From contig AP026073.1 in the NCBI GenBank assembly GCA_024349765.1, positions 4,216,001 to 4,280,000 on the forward strand: a stretch of DNA of 64,000 nucleotides. Direction: 5' to 3'. Shown here piece by piece: positions 33,466-41,846 of this stretch. A program made the position numbers and the translations under genes. The notes under the pieces were generated by a model. It saw only the letters and a program-made list of their open reading frames with translations. It did no database searches and was not told where the DNA came from. Positions within the stretch are counted from its first letter, which is position 1, and each line of letters opens with the position of its first letter. The stretch is from Streptomyces nigrescens. Lineage in GTDB: Bacteria; Actinomycetota; Actinomycetes; Streptomycetales; Streptomycetaceae.

Positions 33466-34728
33466 ATGACGTACCGCTTCGGCGCGAACGACCAGTTCAA
33501 CTACGAGATCCTGCTCGCGCTGGGCTCGGCATGGCGGCGGGGTGCGGACGTGGGTGAGGTGCTGTCCACCGCCGCGACCCTCACCCGGGGCGACGGGGAG
33601 GCCTGGGTACGGGCTTGGGGCGGTCTCGGCCGCAGGGTCCGCGAGCGGGCCGAGAAGTGCGCCGCCCAGAGGCGGGCGGTCAGCGCCCGGGACGCGTACC
33701 TCCGGGCGGCCGGATACTTCGGCATGGCGCTGGTGGCCGTCGATGCCTGCCCGGACCCCGAAGCCCGGCTCCGCGAGCTCTTCGCGGAGCACCGCATCTG
33801 CTTCGACCGCTTCGCGGCCGCAGGGAACCCGCCGGCCGAGCGCGTCACGATCCCCTACGAGGACCGCACGCTGCCGGGCTACCTGTTCGGCCCGCCGGAC
33901 CGTACGGGAAGGCTGCCGACGGTGATCGTCAACAACGGCAGCGACGGCCCGGTCTCGGCCGCCTGGACGCTGCTCGGGGCGCCCGCGGTGGAGCGCGGGT
34001 ACCGCACCCTGCTCTTCGACGGGCCGGGCCAGCAGTCCCTGCTGTTCGAGCACGGGGTCACCTTCCGCCCCGACTGGGAGCAGGTGATCACGCCGGTCGT
34101 CGACTTCCTGACCGCGCGGGCCGACGTCGACGCCGAGCGGCTCGTCCTCGCCGGGATCAGCCAGGGCGGTTACTGGGTGCCCCGGGCGCTCGCCTTCGAG
34201 CACCGCATCGCCGCCGCGGTCGCCGATCCCGGGGTCGTCGAGGTGGTGGCGAGCTGGTGGCCGAATCTGGGCCCTGACCTGCGCGTACTGTGGGAATCCG
34301 GCGACCGCGAGACCTTCGACCGCGTGCTGCGCGAGGCCATGGCGGAGTCCCCCGAGCTGGCCGCCAGGTGGCGCCGGCGGGCGAAACCGTACGGCGTCGA
34401 GTCGCCCTTCGACCTGCTCACCGAGGTCTCCCGGTACACCGTGCTGCCGGTGGTCCACCGGATCACCACCCCGCTGCTCATCACGGACCCCGAGGGCGAG
34501 CACTTCTGGCCCGGCGCGTCCGCACGCCTCTTCGACGCCCTGCCGGGCCCCAAGGAACTGATCCGCTTCACCGAGGCCGAGGGCGCCCACCTGCACTGCG
34601 AACCGATCGGCCGCGCCCGCTTCGAGCAGCGCGTCTTCGACTGGCTCGACGCACGGCTGGGCATCGATTCCGGGGCCGCGCTGCCGGGGCCGGGCGGCGC
34701 TCTTGAACAGGAAAGGAAATTTTCCTGA
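33466..34728 (+). CDS. alpha/beta hydrolase (FrsA/DUF1100-like)
   Basis: A 420-residue two-part hydrolase. A helical N-terminal region (1-115) precedes an alpha/beta-hydrolase core with PGYLFGPP, VIVNNGSDGP, LLFDGPGQ, nucleophile elbow AGISQGGYW and a catalytic His in EGAHLHCEP. The pattern matches the FrsA/2,6-dihydroxypseudooxynicotine-hydrolase-type branch; C-C hydrolase or esterase activity is possible. GGGAGA precedes the ATG. Confidence 0.82.
   Translation: MTYRFGANDQFNYEILLALGSAWRRGADVGEVLSTAATLTRGDGEAWVRAWGGLGRRVRERAEKCAAQRRAVSARDAYLRAAGYFGMALVAVDACPDPEARLRELFAEHRICFDRFAAAGNPPAERVTIPYEDRTLPGYLFGPPDRTGRLPTVIVNNGSDGPVSAAWTLLGAPAVERGYRTLLFDGPGQQSLLFEHGVTFRPDWEQVITPVVDFLTARADVDAERLVLAGISQGGYWVPRALAFEHRIAAAVADPGVVEVVASWWPNLGPDLRVLWESGDRETFDRVLREAMAESPELAARWRRRAKPYGVESPFDLLTEVSRYTVLPVVHRITTPLLITDPEGEHFWPGASARLFDALPGPKELIRFTEAEGAHLHCEPIGRARFEQRVFDWLDARLGIDSGAALPGPGGALEQERKFS
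34708..34727 (+). terminator. hairpin overlapping the stop codon
   Basis: CAGGAAA (34708-34714) and TTTCCTG (34721-34727) form a 7-bp stem with a 6-nt loop at the very end of the alpha/beta-hydrolase gene. Weak compared with other terminators in the window. Confidence 0.35.
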
Positions 34729-34934
34729 GCCTCTAGGCAGGGGCCGCCGGGCGTAGCACCATCGGCCGTAGGGGCCCGGGCCCGAACCCGCCCGGCCTCC
34801 TCCGGACACAGCACTCGACAGGTCGGCACAGACCGACGTGGCTCCACCTATCTCGACGTTCCCGCTGTGAGCGCACCGGCGCCGGTGTTCGACACCGCGG
34901 CACCCGACGCGCCGGTGCCGGAATCGAGACCATC

Positions 34935-35483
34935 ATGAGACTGCTCGCTGAGCGGCGGCCGGACGTACAGGCCCGGTCCGACGCCCTTCGCTCTCCCCCG
35001 CTCGGCGCGGACCTCGGTCTGCTCCTCCTGCGCCTGACCGTCGGCCTCCTCATGGCCGGCCACGGCGCCCAGAAGCTCTTCGGCTTCTACGACGGCTACG
35101 GGCTCGGCGGAACCGGCAGGGCCTTCGCCGCCCTCGGCTTCCACCCGGGCAGGTTCTACGCGGGCCTGGCCGGCGCCTCCGAATTCCTCGGCGGCCTCGG
35201 GCTCGCGGCCGGTCTGTTCACCCCCCTCGCCGCGGCCGCCGTCATCGGCGTGATGATCAACGCGATGATCCTCGGCGTTCCGCACGGGCTCTGGACGACC
35301 GACGGCGGCATCGAGTACCCGCTGTGCCTCGGCGCGGTCGCACTCTCGATCGCCGCGATCGGGCCGGGGCGTTTCGCGCTGGACCGGCCGTTCCGGTGGC
35401 GGGACGGTGGTCTCGGCTGTGCGGCCTTCGCCCTGGGGGTGGGTGGCCTGGGCGCCGCACTCGTACAGCTCCTGGGCCTGTGA
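34935..35483 (+). CDS. DoxX family membrane protein
   Basis: A 182-residue protein with four membrane helices and DoxX signatures: LLLLRLTVGLLMAGHGAQKLFGFYDGYG, ASEFLGGLGLAAGLFTPLAAAAVIGVM. An N-terminal 25-residue Arg-rich extension precedes the first helix. DoxX-like proteins are linked to thiol/redox stress at the membrane in actinobacteria; the role here is unknown. Confidence 0.85.
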   Translation: MRLLAERRPDVQARSDALRSPPLGADLGLLLLRLTVGLLMAGHGAQKLFGFYDGYGLGGTGRAFAALGFHPGRFYAGLAGASEFLGGLGLAAGLFTPLAAAAVIGVMINAMILGVPHGLWTTDGGIEYPLCLGAVALSIAAIGPGRFALDRPFRWRDGGLGCAAFALGVGGLGAALVQLLGL

Positions 35484-35522
35484 CGCCGGGCCGGACCGGC
35501 CCCGCCGACCGTGGACGGACCT

Positions 35523-36272
35523 ATGCTGAGGCGGATGTTCGCACCCGAAGGTCCCACGTTCCGTGAACTCGCCGTGCAGGCGCTGTCGTCCGTCGAGCAC
35601 GGCTATGACCTGCTCGCCCCGAAGTTCGACCACACGCCGTTCCGGACGCCGGAGTCGGTGCTGGCTCCGGTGTCGCGGGCGCTGCGCGAGCTCGGCCCGT
35701 TCGGGAGCGGCCTCGATCTGTGCTGCGGTACGGGCGCGGGCATGGACGTCCTGCGGCAGGTGTGCCGCGAGCGGGTGACCGGCGTCGACATCAGCGCCGG
35801 GATGCTCGCGGTGGGCCGCGCCCGGGAGACGGTGCCCGCCCGGGCGCCACGGATGGAGTGGGTGCGCGCGGATGCGCGGGCCCTGCCGTTCGGGCCGGTC
35901 TTCGACCTCGTGGTGAGCTTCGGGGCGTTCGGGCACTTCCTGCCGGGCGAGCGCCCCGGGCTGTTCGCGCAGGTCCGCTCCGTGTTGCGGCCGGGCGGCC
36001 GGTTCGCGTTCCCGATCGCGGCGCCGTCCCGGCCGGGGTCGGCCGCGTACTGGATGCTGGCGGGGTTCGACGCGGTGATGCGGGTCCGCAACGCGCTGTG
36101 GCACCCGCCGTTCGTCATGTACTACCGGCCGTTCCGGCTGAGCGACGTCCGTGCGGAACTGGCGCGCGCCGGCTTCGCCGTACGGCTGCACGCCCTGCCG
36201 GAGCTCGGCCGGCGCCCGGACGGCAGCCCCCGGTGCCGGCTCGTGGTGGCCACCCGGGCCGAGGCGGTGTGA
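35523..36272 (+). CDS. class I SAM-dependent methyltransferase
   Basis: A 249-residue methyltransferase with motif I LDLCCGTGAGMDVL, motif II acidic residue in VTGVDISAGML, motif IV FDLVVSFGAFGHF and post-motif VLRPGGRFAFPI. No substrate-specific domain is present. ATG 35523 is chosen; GTG 35511 and ATG 35535 are in frame. Follows the DoxX gene by 39 bases on the same strand. Confidence 0.85.
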   Translation: MLRRMFAPEGPTFRELAVQALSSVEHGYDLLAPKFDHTPFRTPESVLAPVSRALRELGPFGSGLDLCCGTGAGMDVLRQVCRERVTGVDISAGMLAVGRARETVPARAPRMEWVRADARALPFGPVFDLVVSFGAFGHFLPGERPGLFAQVRSVLRPGGRFAFPIAAPSRPGSAAYWMLAGFDAVMRVRNALWHPPFVMYYRPFRLSDVRAELARAGFAVRLHALPELGRRPDGSPRCRLVVATRAEAV

Positions 36273-36305
36273 CGGCCCGCACCCGGCCCGGAACTGTCCG
36301 CAGGA

Positions 36306-36779
36306 TCAAGGGAGTTGACAGGCCGCGCACAGCCGTCGCAGCGTGGACCGCATACCGGCGCGGTTGCGTGTGGCGCGCCGGCCGGCCGGGGTGCCGGTGA
36401 AGAGCAGTCCGAGCGTTTCGGCGATCCGGGAGCGCCATCCGCCGCGCCGGTGGTCGATCCAGTACTCGGTGACCCGGGTTCCGCCGCCGTCCGCCGCCGG
36501 GGCGAAGCGGTAGCCCCAACGGGCCACCGGCAGGCCGAAGGTGGCGACGTCGAAGGCGAACTCCCGGCCGGGTTCGTCGACGACGATCCGGCACTGGGTG
36601 AACCACACCCAGAAGGCCCGGCGGTTGAAGCCCACGAACCGGTCGCCGTGCCGCCACACCCCGATGACTTCCGGACTCCACTCCTTCATCCGGCGGAGGT
36701 CCGATACGGCCTGGTAGAGGACGTGCGGCGGGGCGGCGCACTCCAGGGACTCCTCTGCGGTCCATTCCCGTGCGGTCAT
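36306..36779 (-). CDS. SRPBCC (START-like) ligand-binding protein
   Basis: A 157-residue SRPBCC-fold protein: WTAEESLECAAPPHVLYQAVSDLRRMKEWSPEV, then beta-strand segments and GGTRVTEYWIDHR, as in polyketide-cyclase/dehydrase-like proteins. Its ATG overlaps the TGA of the upstream hydrolase (ATGA, 36776-36779), so the two form an operon. Binding of a hydrophobic small molecule is inferred from the fold. Confidence 0.82.
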   Translation of the reverse strand: MTAREWTAEESLECAAPPHVLYQAVSDLRRMKEWSPEVIGVWRHGDRFVGFNRRAFWVWFTQCRIVVDEPGREFAFDVATFGLPVARWGYRFAPAADGGGTRVTEYWIDHRRGGWRSRIAETLGLLFTGTPAGRRATRNRAGMRSTLRRLCAACQLP

Positions 36780-37561
36780 CGTGCGGCTCCTTCGTGCGCA
36801 GTACCGGCTGCGGTGGTGGGGGCGTCGGTGCGGGCGGCCACGACCGTGGCGGCGTCGAGGATCTGGCGGGTGACGGCGGCCGTGTCGGACAGGACGGAGA
36901 GATGTCCGCAGCCCGGCCGGACGACGAGGCGGCCGTCCCGGCATGCCGCGAGGAAGCGGCGCTCGTCGCGGCGGAGCTGATCGCGGGCCCCGTTCACCAG
37001 CCAGACCGGGCCGGGATAGGCCGAGAGCAGGGACACCGGGTCCATCCCGCAGACGGTCTCGATGATGCTCGGCATCAGCTCGCTGCTCAGACCGCCGGCG
37101 ACCATGGCCTCGGCCAGCGGGGCGGGGAGCGCACGGCGGAAGGCGTAGGCGCTCAGCCGGTTGGCCGCCTCGGGGTGCCTGCCCCCGAGGCGTGCCGCTC
37201 CGCGGTAGGCGGTGCGGAGCACCCCTCGGGGTACGGCGGTGCAGCCCATCGCCATCAGCCCGCTGACGCGTTCCGGGTGGCGGGCGGCGGTGGCCGTCGC
37301 GACGTAGCCGCCCAGGGACAGGCCGATGAGCATCGCCCGGCCGCCGACCTCGTCGATGGCGTCGGCGACCGCCGCCACGGCGCCGGGCAGGGTGAACGGT
37401 TCGCCGCGCCGGGAGCCGTGGCCCGGCAGGTCGGGTGCGACCGCGGGATGGCGGGTGCCGATGGCGTGGATCACGGGGTGCCACGTCGTGCCGCTGACGC
37501 GCATGCCGTGGACGAAGACGAGGGGCAGCCCGGCTTCCGAGGGTGGTTTCATGCCCGGCAC
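36776..37561 (-). CDS. alpha/beta hydrolase, first gene of a TetR-controlled operon
   Basis: A 261-residue alpha/beta-hydrolase: VFVHGMRVSGTTW (oxyanion hole), APDLPGHGSR, elbow GLSLGG, acid position in NGARDQLRR, and catalytic His in PGCGHLSVLSD. Likely an esterase or lactonase on a hydrophobic compound, given the coupled SRPBCC gene. Divergent from a TetR gene with a perfect 18-bp palindrome between them. ATG 37552 is an alternative start. Confidence 0.85.
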   Translation of the reverse strand: MPGMKPPSEAGLPLVFVHGMRVSGTTWHPVIHAIGTRHPAVAPDLPGHGSRRGEPFTLPGAVAAVADAIDEVGGRAMLIGLSLGGYVATATAARHPERVSGLMAMGCTAVPRGVLRTAYRGAARLGGRHPEAANRLSAYAFRRALPAPLAEAMVAGGLSSELMPSIIETVCGMDPVSLLSAYPGPVWLVNGARDQLRRDERRFLAACRDGRLVVRPGCGHLSVLSDTAAVTRQILDAATVVAARTDAPTTAAGTAHEGAAR

Positions 37562-37575
37562 GCTAACAGGAAATG

Positions 37576-37593
37576 CAACGCAACGTTGCGTTG
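37576..37593. promoter_or_regulatory. TetR operator, 18-bp perfect palindrome
   Basis: CAACGCAACGTTGCGTTG is perfectly self-complementary and is centred in the 55-bp spacer between the divergent hydrolase and TetR genes. It lies 15 bases upstream of the hydrolase start and 24 bases before the TetR start. Textbook position for autoregulation plus repression of the hydrolase/SRPBCC operon. Confidence 0.75.
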
Positions 37594-37616
37594 TTTTTCA
37601 CTGCTAGGCTTCCCCC

Positions 37617-38264
37617 ATGAGCGGAAGTGAGCGGCAGGGCGGACAGGGGCGGCGGACCGGAGGGGATGAGCGCAGCGGGCACCCCGACGGGAGGCGGGCC
37701 GGCGGGCCGCGGAAGGCGCAGGAGATCTTCGACGCGACGCTGGACCTGCTCGCGGCCCACGGCTACGAGGGGCTGACCATCGAGGGCGTCGCCCAGCGGT
37801 CCGGTGTCAACAAGACCACGATCTACCGCTGGTGGCCGTCCAAGGGTGCCCTCCTGGGTGCCGCGCTCATCGGGGCGCGGCGGCTCGACTTCGAACTGCC
37901 CGACACCGGCAGCCTCCAGGGCGACCTGGAGGCCCTGCTGGGGGCGATCGTCACCCTTCTCACCGCACCGCCGTCCTGCGACATCGCGGTGGCGACGCTG
38001 GGTGCCGTCACCCACAGCCCCGAACTCGCGGGCCACATGAGGGAGTTCTTCGCCGACCGGCTCGCGCGTGAGCTGCCGGTCTTCGAACGGGCCGTCGCCC
38101 GCGGCGAACTCACATCGGACGCCGATCCCACGCTGCTGGTGGATCTGCTGGCCGGCGCCGCCTGGTTCCGCCTGACGCTACGCCAACTCCCGCTGGACCA
38201 GGACTTCGTGTCCCACGCCGTCCGCACCGTCCTCAAAGGGGCAGGCACTCCGGACGCCCCCTAA
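37617..38264 (+). CDS. TetR family transcriptional regulator
   Basis: A 215-residue TetR protein. A 28-residue Gly/Arg-rich extension precedes the helix-turn-helix (about 33-80: EIFDATLDLLAAHGYEGLTIEGVAQRSGVNKTTIYRWW). The C-terminal domain matches TetR_C_11/16-type ligand domains (TLGAVTHSPELAGHMREFF). The palindrome just upstream is the probable binding site. Confidence 0.9.
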   Translation: MSGSERQGGQGRRTGGDERSGHPDGRRAGGPRKAQEIFDATLDLLAAHGYEGLTIEGVAQRSGVNKTTIYRWWPSKGALLGAALIGARRLDFELPDTGSLQGDLEALLGAIVTLLTAPPSCDIAVATLGAVTHSPELAGHMREFFADRLARELPVFERAVARGELTSDADPTLLVDLLAGAAWFRLTLRQLPLDQDFVSHAVRTVLKGAGTPDAP

Positions 38265-38280
38265 ATGGTCTGTTGCGCCC

Positions 38281-38315
38281 TCAACTACAACTTTACGAAT
38301 TCTTGGTGTAGTTGA
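38281..38315. promoter_or_regulatory. 9-bp inverted repeat in a promoter region
   Basis: TCAACTACA (38281-38289) and TGTAGTTGA (38307-38315) are exact reverse complements across a 17-bp AT-rich spacer, 17 bases after the TetR gene and 70 bases before the secreted-protein ATG. Candidate regulator site for the secreted protein; alternatively a weak terminator of the TetR gene. Confidence 0.45.
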
Positions 38316-38385
38316 ATCAGTTTTCACACCAGTCTCAGACGCAACAGCGACGGACACGGACGAAAGACACGAGGAGCGGGCGCGC

Positions 38386-39087
38386 ATGAGCACGACGAAC
38401 CGGCAGAAGAGAGCGCGGACGAGCGGCGGCATACGGTCGGCGGGCCGGGGAGCGGTGCTGTCCGCGGTGGCGCTGGGACTCGTGACCGCGATGGCCGCAC
38501 CGGCCGTCGCGGCGGACGACCCGACGCGCGAGCAGCTCATGGCGGACTGCGCCTCCGGCGAGGGCAAGTGCAGCTTCAACGAGCCGGTGCTCGGCAAGGC
38601 GTACCTCGGGAACTTCCACCAGGTCTCCGACTCGCTCTTCAACTGCAGCACTTCGGACGCCACCCAGTCGATGGGCTGGTCGGACACGGTGGGTTCGACG
38701 GACTCCGCGGGCGTCTCGGTGACCGTCGGCGGCAAGATCGCCGACCTGATCGACCTGAGCGTCACCGCGACGTACAGCCACACCTGGTCCAGTTCGCACA
38801 CCGAGAACAGCTCCCTCACCATGACCGTCAAGCCCGGCGAGGTCGGCTGGATCTCCCGCGCGCAGGTCATGCAGACCGTCTCCGGCACCTGGCAGACGCA
38901 CTACGACAGCCCGAAGTGGGGCCACTACTACTGGTTCGTGCCGGACACCGTGACCGGTCCCGCGACCAACGGGACGGACGGGCAGAGCAACGCGGTGACG
39001 GTCAAGACCCGCAAGATGACCGCCGCCGAGAAGGCGTCGTGCGGGTCCGGCGCCAAGCGCGGGCGGGCGTTCGTGGTCCAGCACTGA
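38386..39087 (+). CDS. secreted beta-rich protein, aerolysin/ETX-MTX2-like pattern
   Basis: A 233-residue exported protein. The signal peptide ends AAPAVAADD. The mature part has GNFHQVSDSLFNCSTSDATQSMGWSDTVGSTDSAGVSVTVGGK, SVTATYSHTWSSSHTENSSLTMTVKPGEVGWISRAQ and WGHYYWFVPD. Alternating Ser/Thr/Val strands around a W-S/T-x-S-H-T-E amphipathic hairpin are characteristic of aerolysin-like pore-forming folds and of related non-toxic bacterial proteins. Two cysteines near the N-terminus and one at the end could form disulfides. Function is not established; the fold assignment is by pattern only. Confidence 0.65.
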   Translation: MSTTNRQKRARTSGGIRSAGRGAVLSAVALGLVTAMAAPAVAADDPTREQLMADCASGEGKCSFNEPVLGKAYLGNFHQVSDSLFNCSTSDATQSMGWSDTVGSTDSAGVSVTVGGKIADLIDLSVTATYSHTWSSSHTENSSLTMTVKPGEVGWISRAQVMQTVSGTWQTHYDSPKWGHYYWFVPDTVTGPATNGTDGQSNAVTVKTRKMTAAEKASCGSGAKRGRAFVVQH

Positions 39088-39097
39088 CGCATCCGCC

Positions 39098-39130
39098 GGT
39101 GCCGCCTCCCGCGTGACGGGAGGCGGCACC
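39098..39130. terminator. strong bidirectional terminator
   Basis: GGTGCCGCCTCCCG (39098-39111) and its exact reverse complement (39117-39130) form a 14-bp stem with a 5-nt loop between two convergent genes, the secreted protein (+) and the cupin (-). Confidence 0.85.
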
Positions 39131-39158
39131 GCGACCTGAAGCGGCCGGCGTCCTTGGG

Positions 39159-39530
39159 CTAGCCCAGGACCTCGGCCGCCTTCGTCCGCGGGCCTCCGGC
39201 GTCACCGGTGTTGAGCGTGCCGGCCGGTTCGAGCAGCAGGATGGCGGTCTCCTCGTCCGCCACCGGGCAGTGCTCGACGCCCCGGGGCACGACGAACAAC
39301 TCGCCGGGGCCGAGGGCCACATCGCCGTCCCGCAGCTGGATGGTCAGCCGGCCGCTGATCACCAGGAACAGCTCGTCGGTGTCCTCGTGGGTGTGCCAGA
39401 CGAACTCCCCCTTCACCTTGGCGAGTTTGACCTCGTAGTCATTGAGGCCGGCCACCTTCTTCTGCGACCACAGGTCGGAGAACTGCGCGAGTTTGTCGGC
39501 GAGATTGATCGCGACGGGAGCCTGGGGCAT
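39159..39530 (-). CDS. cupin domain protein
   Basis: A 123-residue single-domain cupin. Motif 1 is VWHTHEDTDELFLVISGRL (two His and one Glu as metal ligands) and motif 2 is PGELFVVPRGVEHCPVAD (third His). Close to the common small cupins of unknown substrate. Divergent from the AraC regulator at 39629, which probably controls it. Confidence 0.88.
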   Translation of the reverse strand: MPQAPVAINLADKLAQFSDLWSQKKVAGLNDYEVKLAKVKGEFVWHTHEDTDELFLVISGRLTIQLRDGDVALGPGELFVVPRGVEHCPVADEETAILLLEPAGTLNTGDAGGPRTKAAEVLG

Positions 39531-39628
39531 ACCGGTCCTTCCTTACCGCACGTCGGCCCGGACCGTTCGCGTCCGGGCTGGTGACAGCCTCCCGGACGCC
39601 GTGTTCGCCGGTCTTGTACGTTCCTGGC

Positions 39629-40525
39629 ATGACTGCAGACCGGCCCCCGTCCGCGCCCCGGCCCCGTACGCCGGTCAACCCGCCGGGTACGCCGGTCGTC
39701 CCACCCCGTACGTCGGTCACGGCCTGGCGGCCCTCCGTGCCGGGCATCTCCGAGGTCCTGCACGCACACTTCACCGACCACGCCTACCCGGCGCACACCC
39801 ATGACACCTGGGACCTGATGATCCTCGACGACGGAGCGGTCGACTTCGCGCTCGACCGCGACCGTCACGGTGCGACCGGCACGGGCACGGTCGTCCTGCT
39901 GCCTCCCGGTGTCCCCCACGACGGCCGGACGGTCACCGCGACCGGGTTCCGCAAGCGGGTGCTCTACCTCGACACGTCCGTGCTTCCCGAGCGGCTGACC
40001 GGCCGCGCGGTGGACCGGCCGCTGCTCGACGACGCCCCGCTGCGCCGCCGCGTCCACCAGCTGCACACGGCCCTCGGAGACGCGGGCGACGGGTTCGAGG
40101 CCGAGTCCCGGCTGGCGTTCATACGGGAGCGGCTGCACGGGCACCTCGCCACCTGGGCGCCGCGCCCGCCCGGCCGCGAGGGAAGCCGGCTGGCCGCCGA
40201 GTTGCGGGAGCTGCTCGACGCACGCGTCACGACCGGCCTCTCACTGCAGGAGGCCGCCGCCACCCTGCACGCCCATCCCACGCATCTGATCCGCTGCTTC
40301 AAACAGGCCTACGGGCTGCCGCCGCACACCTATCTGACCGGGAAGCGGATCGAGTCGGCGCGCCGGCTGCTGCTCGACGGCCGGCGGCCGGCCGCGGTCG
40401 CGGCGGCGGTCGGATTCCACGACCAGGCGCATCTGAACCGGCACTTCACCCGCCACGTGGGCACGACGCCGGCACGGTTCGCCACGGGGGCGGCCCGCGC
40501 ACGGCAGCAGGTCACGTCCCCGTAG
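39629..40525 (+). CDS. AraC family transcriptional regulator
   Basis: A 298-residue regulator. A Pro-rich N-terminus (RTPVNPPGTPVVPPRTSV) precedes an AraC-type cupin sensor domain (AHFTDHAYPAHTHDTWDLMILDDG). The double helix-turn-helix (about 195-285) has LQEAAATLHAHPTHLIRCFKQAYGLPPHTYLTGKRIESARRLLL and VGFHDQAHLNRHFTRHVGTTPARF. It faces the cupin gene. ATG 39629 is preferred to the GTG/ATG region at 39581 because it gives the family's normal N-terminus. Confidence 0.88.
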   Translation: MTADRPPSAPRPRTPVNPPGTPVVPPRTSVTAWRPSVPGISEVLHAHFTDHAYPAHTHDTWDLMILDDGAVDFALDRDRHGATGTGTVVLLPPGVPHDGRTVTATGFRKRVLYLDTSVLPERLTGRAVDRPLLDDAPLRRRVHQLHTALGDAGDGFEAESRLAFIRERLHGHLATWAPRPPGREGSRLAAELRELLDARVTTGLSLQEAAATLHAHPTHLIRCFKQAYGLPPHTYLTGKRIESARRLLLDGRRPAAVAAAVGFHDQAHLNRHFTRHVGTTPARFATGAARARQQVTSP

Positions 40526-40665
40526 TGGTGGCCTCGACGTCGCGGACGAACCGGGTCAGCAGGCGGGCCAGGTCGGCACGGTCCGCGGTGGACCAGCCGG
40601 CGGTGGACTCGGCGATGATCCGGCAGCGGAAGCCGCGGATCCGCGCGAGGACGTCCCGCCCTGTC
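40512..40665 (-). pseudogene. MarR C-terminal relic
   Basis: On the - strand, ending at a TGA (40512-40514), the frame reads RDVLARIRGFRCRIIAESTAGW and ADRADLARLLTRFVRDVEA, the helical C-terminus typical of MarR proteins. An in-frame stop near 40671 and the absence of a helix-turn-helix show that the gene is not intact. Immediately beyond, on the + strand (about 40663-40704), LSLTDEGRAAH looks like the MarR wing sequence in the opposite orientation, suggesting an inversion or two converging fragments. Confidence 0.45.
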
Positions 40666-40839
40666 CCTCACCGACGAGGGCCGCGCCGCGCACTCGCCGC
40701 CCGCGTGCCGGCGGGGGCATGACGCAAGGCGGTTGCCCAAGAACGCACTTCGGGCCGCACCGGCCGGGAAAGGCCGCCATTTCGGCCAACTCTGCTTCTC
40801 AACAGTTTGTTGCGCCGCGTGGTTGCCTACAGTCCCGCC

Positions 40840-41766
40840 ATGACGCATGGGCGTGGCGCGGTGGACGGCCGGGTGCTGGTGGCCGGGGCCTACTCGGTGG
40901 ATCTGGTGTTCCGGGGGCCGGCGGAACCCGTCGCGTACGGGACGGAAGTGTGGGCCGACGGCTTCGGGACGGCACCCGGTGGGGCGTACACCCTCGCCAT
41001 GGGGCTGCGGCGGCTGGGCCGGGAGGTCGTCTGGGCGACGGACTTCGGCACCGACCCGTTCAGCCGGGAGGTGCTGGCCGCCGCGCGCCACGAGGGGCTG
41101 GACGAGCGGGGCTTCCGGCACCATCCGGGCCCCGTGCGCAGGGTGACCGTCGCCCTGTCCCGGCCGGACGACCGTGCGATGGTGTCCTACGAAGACCCGG
41201 TCGCGGTCCGCCCGTTGGCCGAGCTGATCGAGATCCACCGGCCGGCGGTGGTGATGCTGCCGCACCTCCGGTACGGACCCGAGGTGTCCGAGGCGCTGGA
41301 CGTTGCCGACCGCATCGGGGCGGAGGTGTTCATGGACTGCCAGGACTTCCCGGGCACGGTGGACATGCCGGAGGTGGCGAAGGTGCTCGGCCGGGTGGCC
41401 GTGTTCGCTCCCAACGCGGCTGAGGCGCTCCGGGTGACGGGGGCCGGTTCCGTGGCGGAGGCGGTCGAGGTGCTGGCCGGGCTGGTGCGCACCGTCGTGG
41501 TCAAGCAGGACGCCGCGGGCGCCCTGGCCGCCGCGGACGGTGTACGGATCGCACAGCCGTCGGTGCCGGTGGAGGTCGTGGACACCACGGGGGCGGGAGA
41601 CTGCTTCAACGTGGGCTTCGTGCACCGGCGACTGGCGGGCGGGACGCTCGCCCGGTGCCTGGCCGCCGGCGTCGCCTGCGGCGCGGCGGCCGTCACGGCC
41701 GCGGGTTCGGCCGCCGCACCGGACGCGGCGGGCCTGGAACGCTGGCTCGCGCGTCTCCCCGGATGA
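40840..41766 (+). CDS. PfkB family carbohydrate kinase
   Basis: A 308-residue sugar kinase of the ribokinase/PfkB family. Motif 1 region is GFGTAPGGAYTLAMGLRRLG and motif 2 DTTGAGDCFNVGF with the catalytic Asp; an ATP site VVVKQDAAGAL precedes it. Phosphorylates a sugar or nucleoside-like hydroxyl group; substrate unknown. It lies 80 bases upstream of the HAD-GT20 fusion on the same strand, so its substrate may belong to the same compatible-solute pathway. ATG 40840 is chosen; an upstream ATG at 40807 adds 11 unlikely residues. Confidence 0.88.
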   Translation: MTHGRGAVDGRVLVAGAYSVDLVFRGPAEPVAYGTEVWADGFGTAPGGAYTLAMGLRRLGREVVWATDFGTDPFSREVLAAARHEGLDERGFRHHPGPVRRVTVALSRPDDRAMVSYEDPVAVRPLAELIEIHRPAVVMLPHLRYGPEVSEALDVADRIGAEVFMDCQDFPGTVDMPEVAKVLGRVAVFAPNAAEALRVTGAGSVAEAVEVLAGLVRTVVVKQDAAGALAAADGVRIAQPSVPVEVVDTTGAGDCFNVGFVHRRLAGGTLARCLAAGVACGAAAVTAAGSAAAPDAAGLERWLARLPG

Positions 41767-41846
41767 CCGGGCGCGCCCTCGCGCACCACTGCTGAGCGTC
41801 TTCCGCGTTCCACCCACCCACGGCATCCGAGGACAACGGGGGCTCC

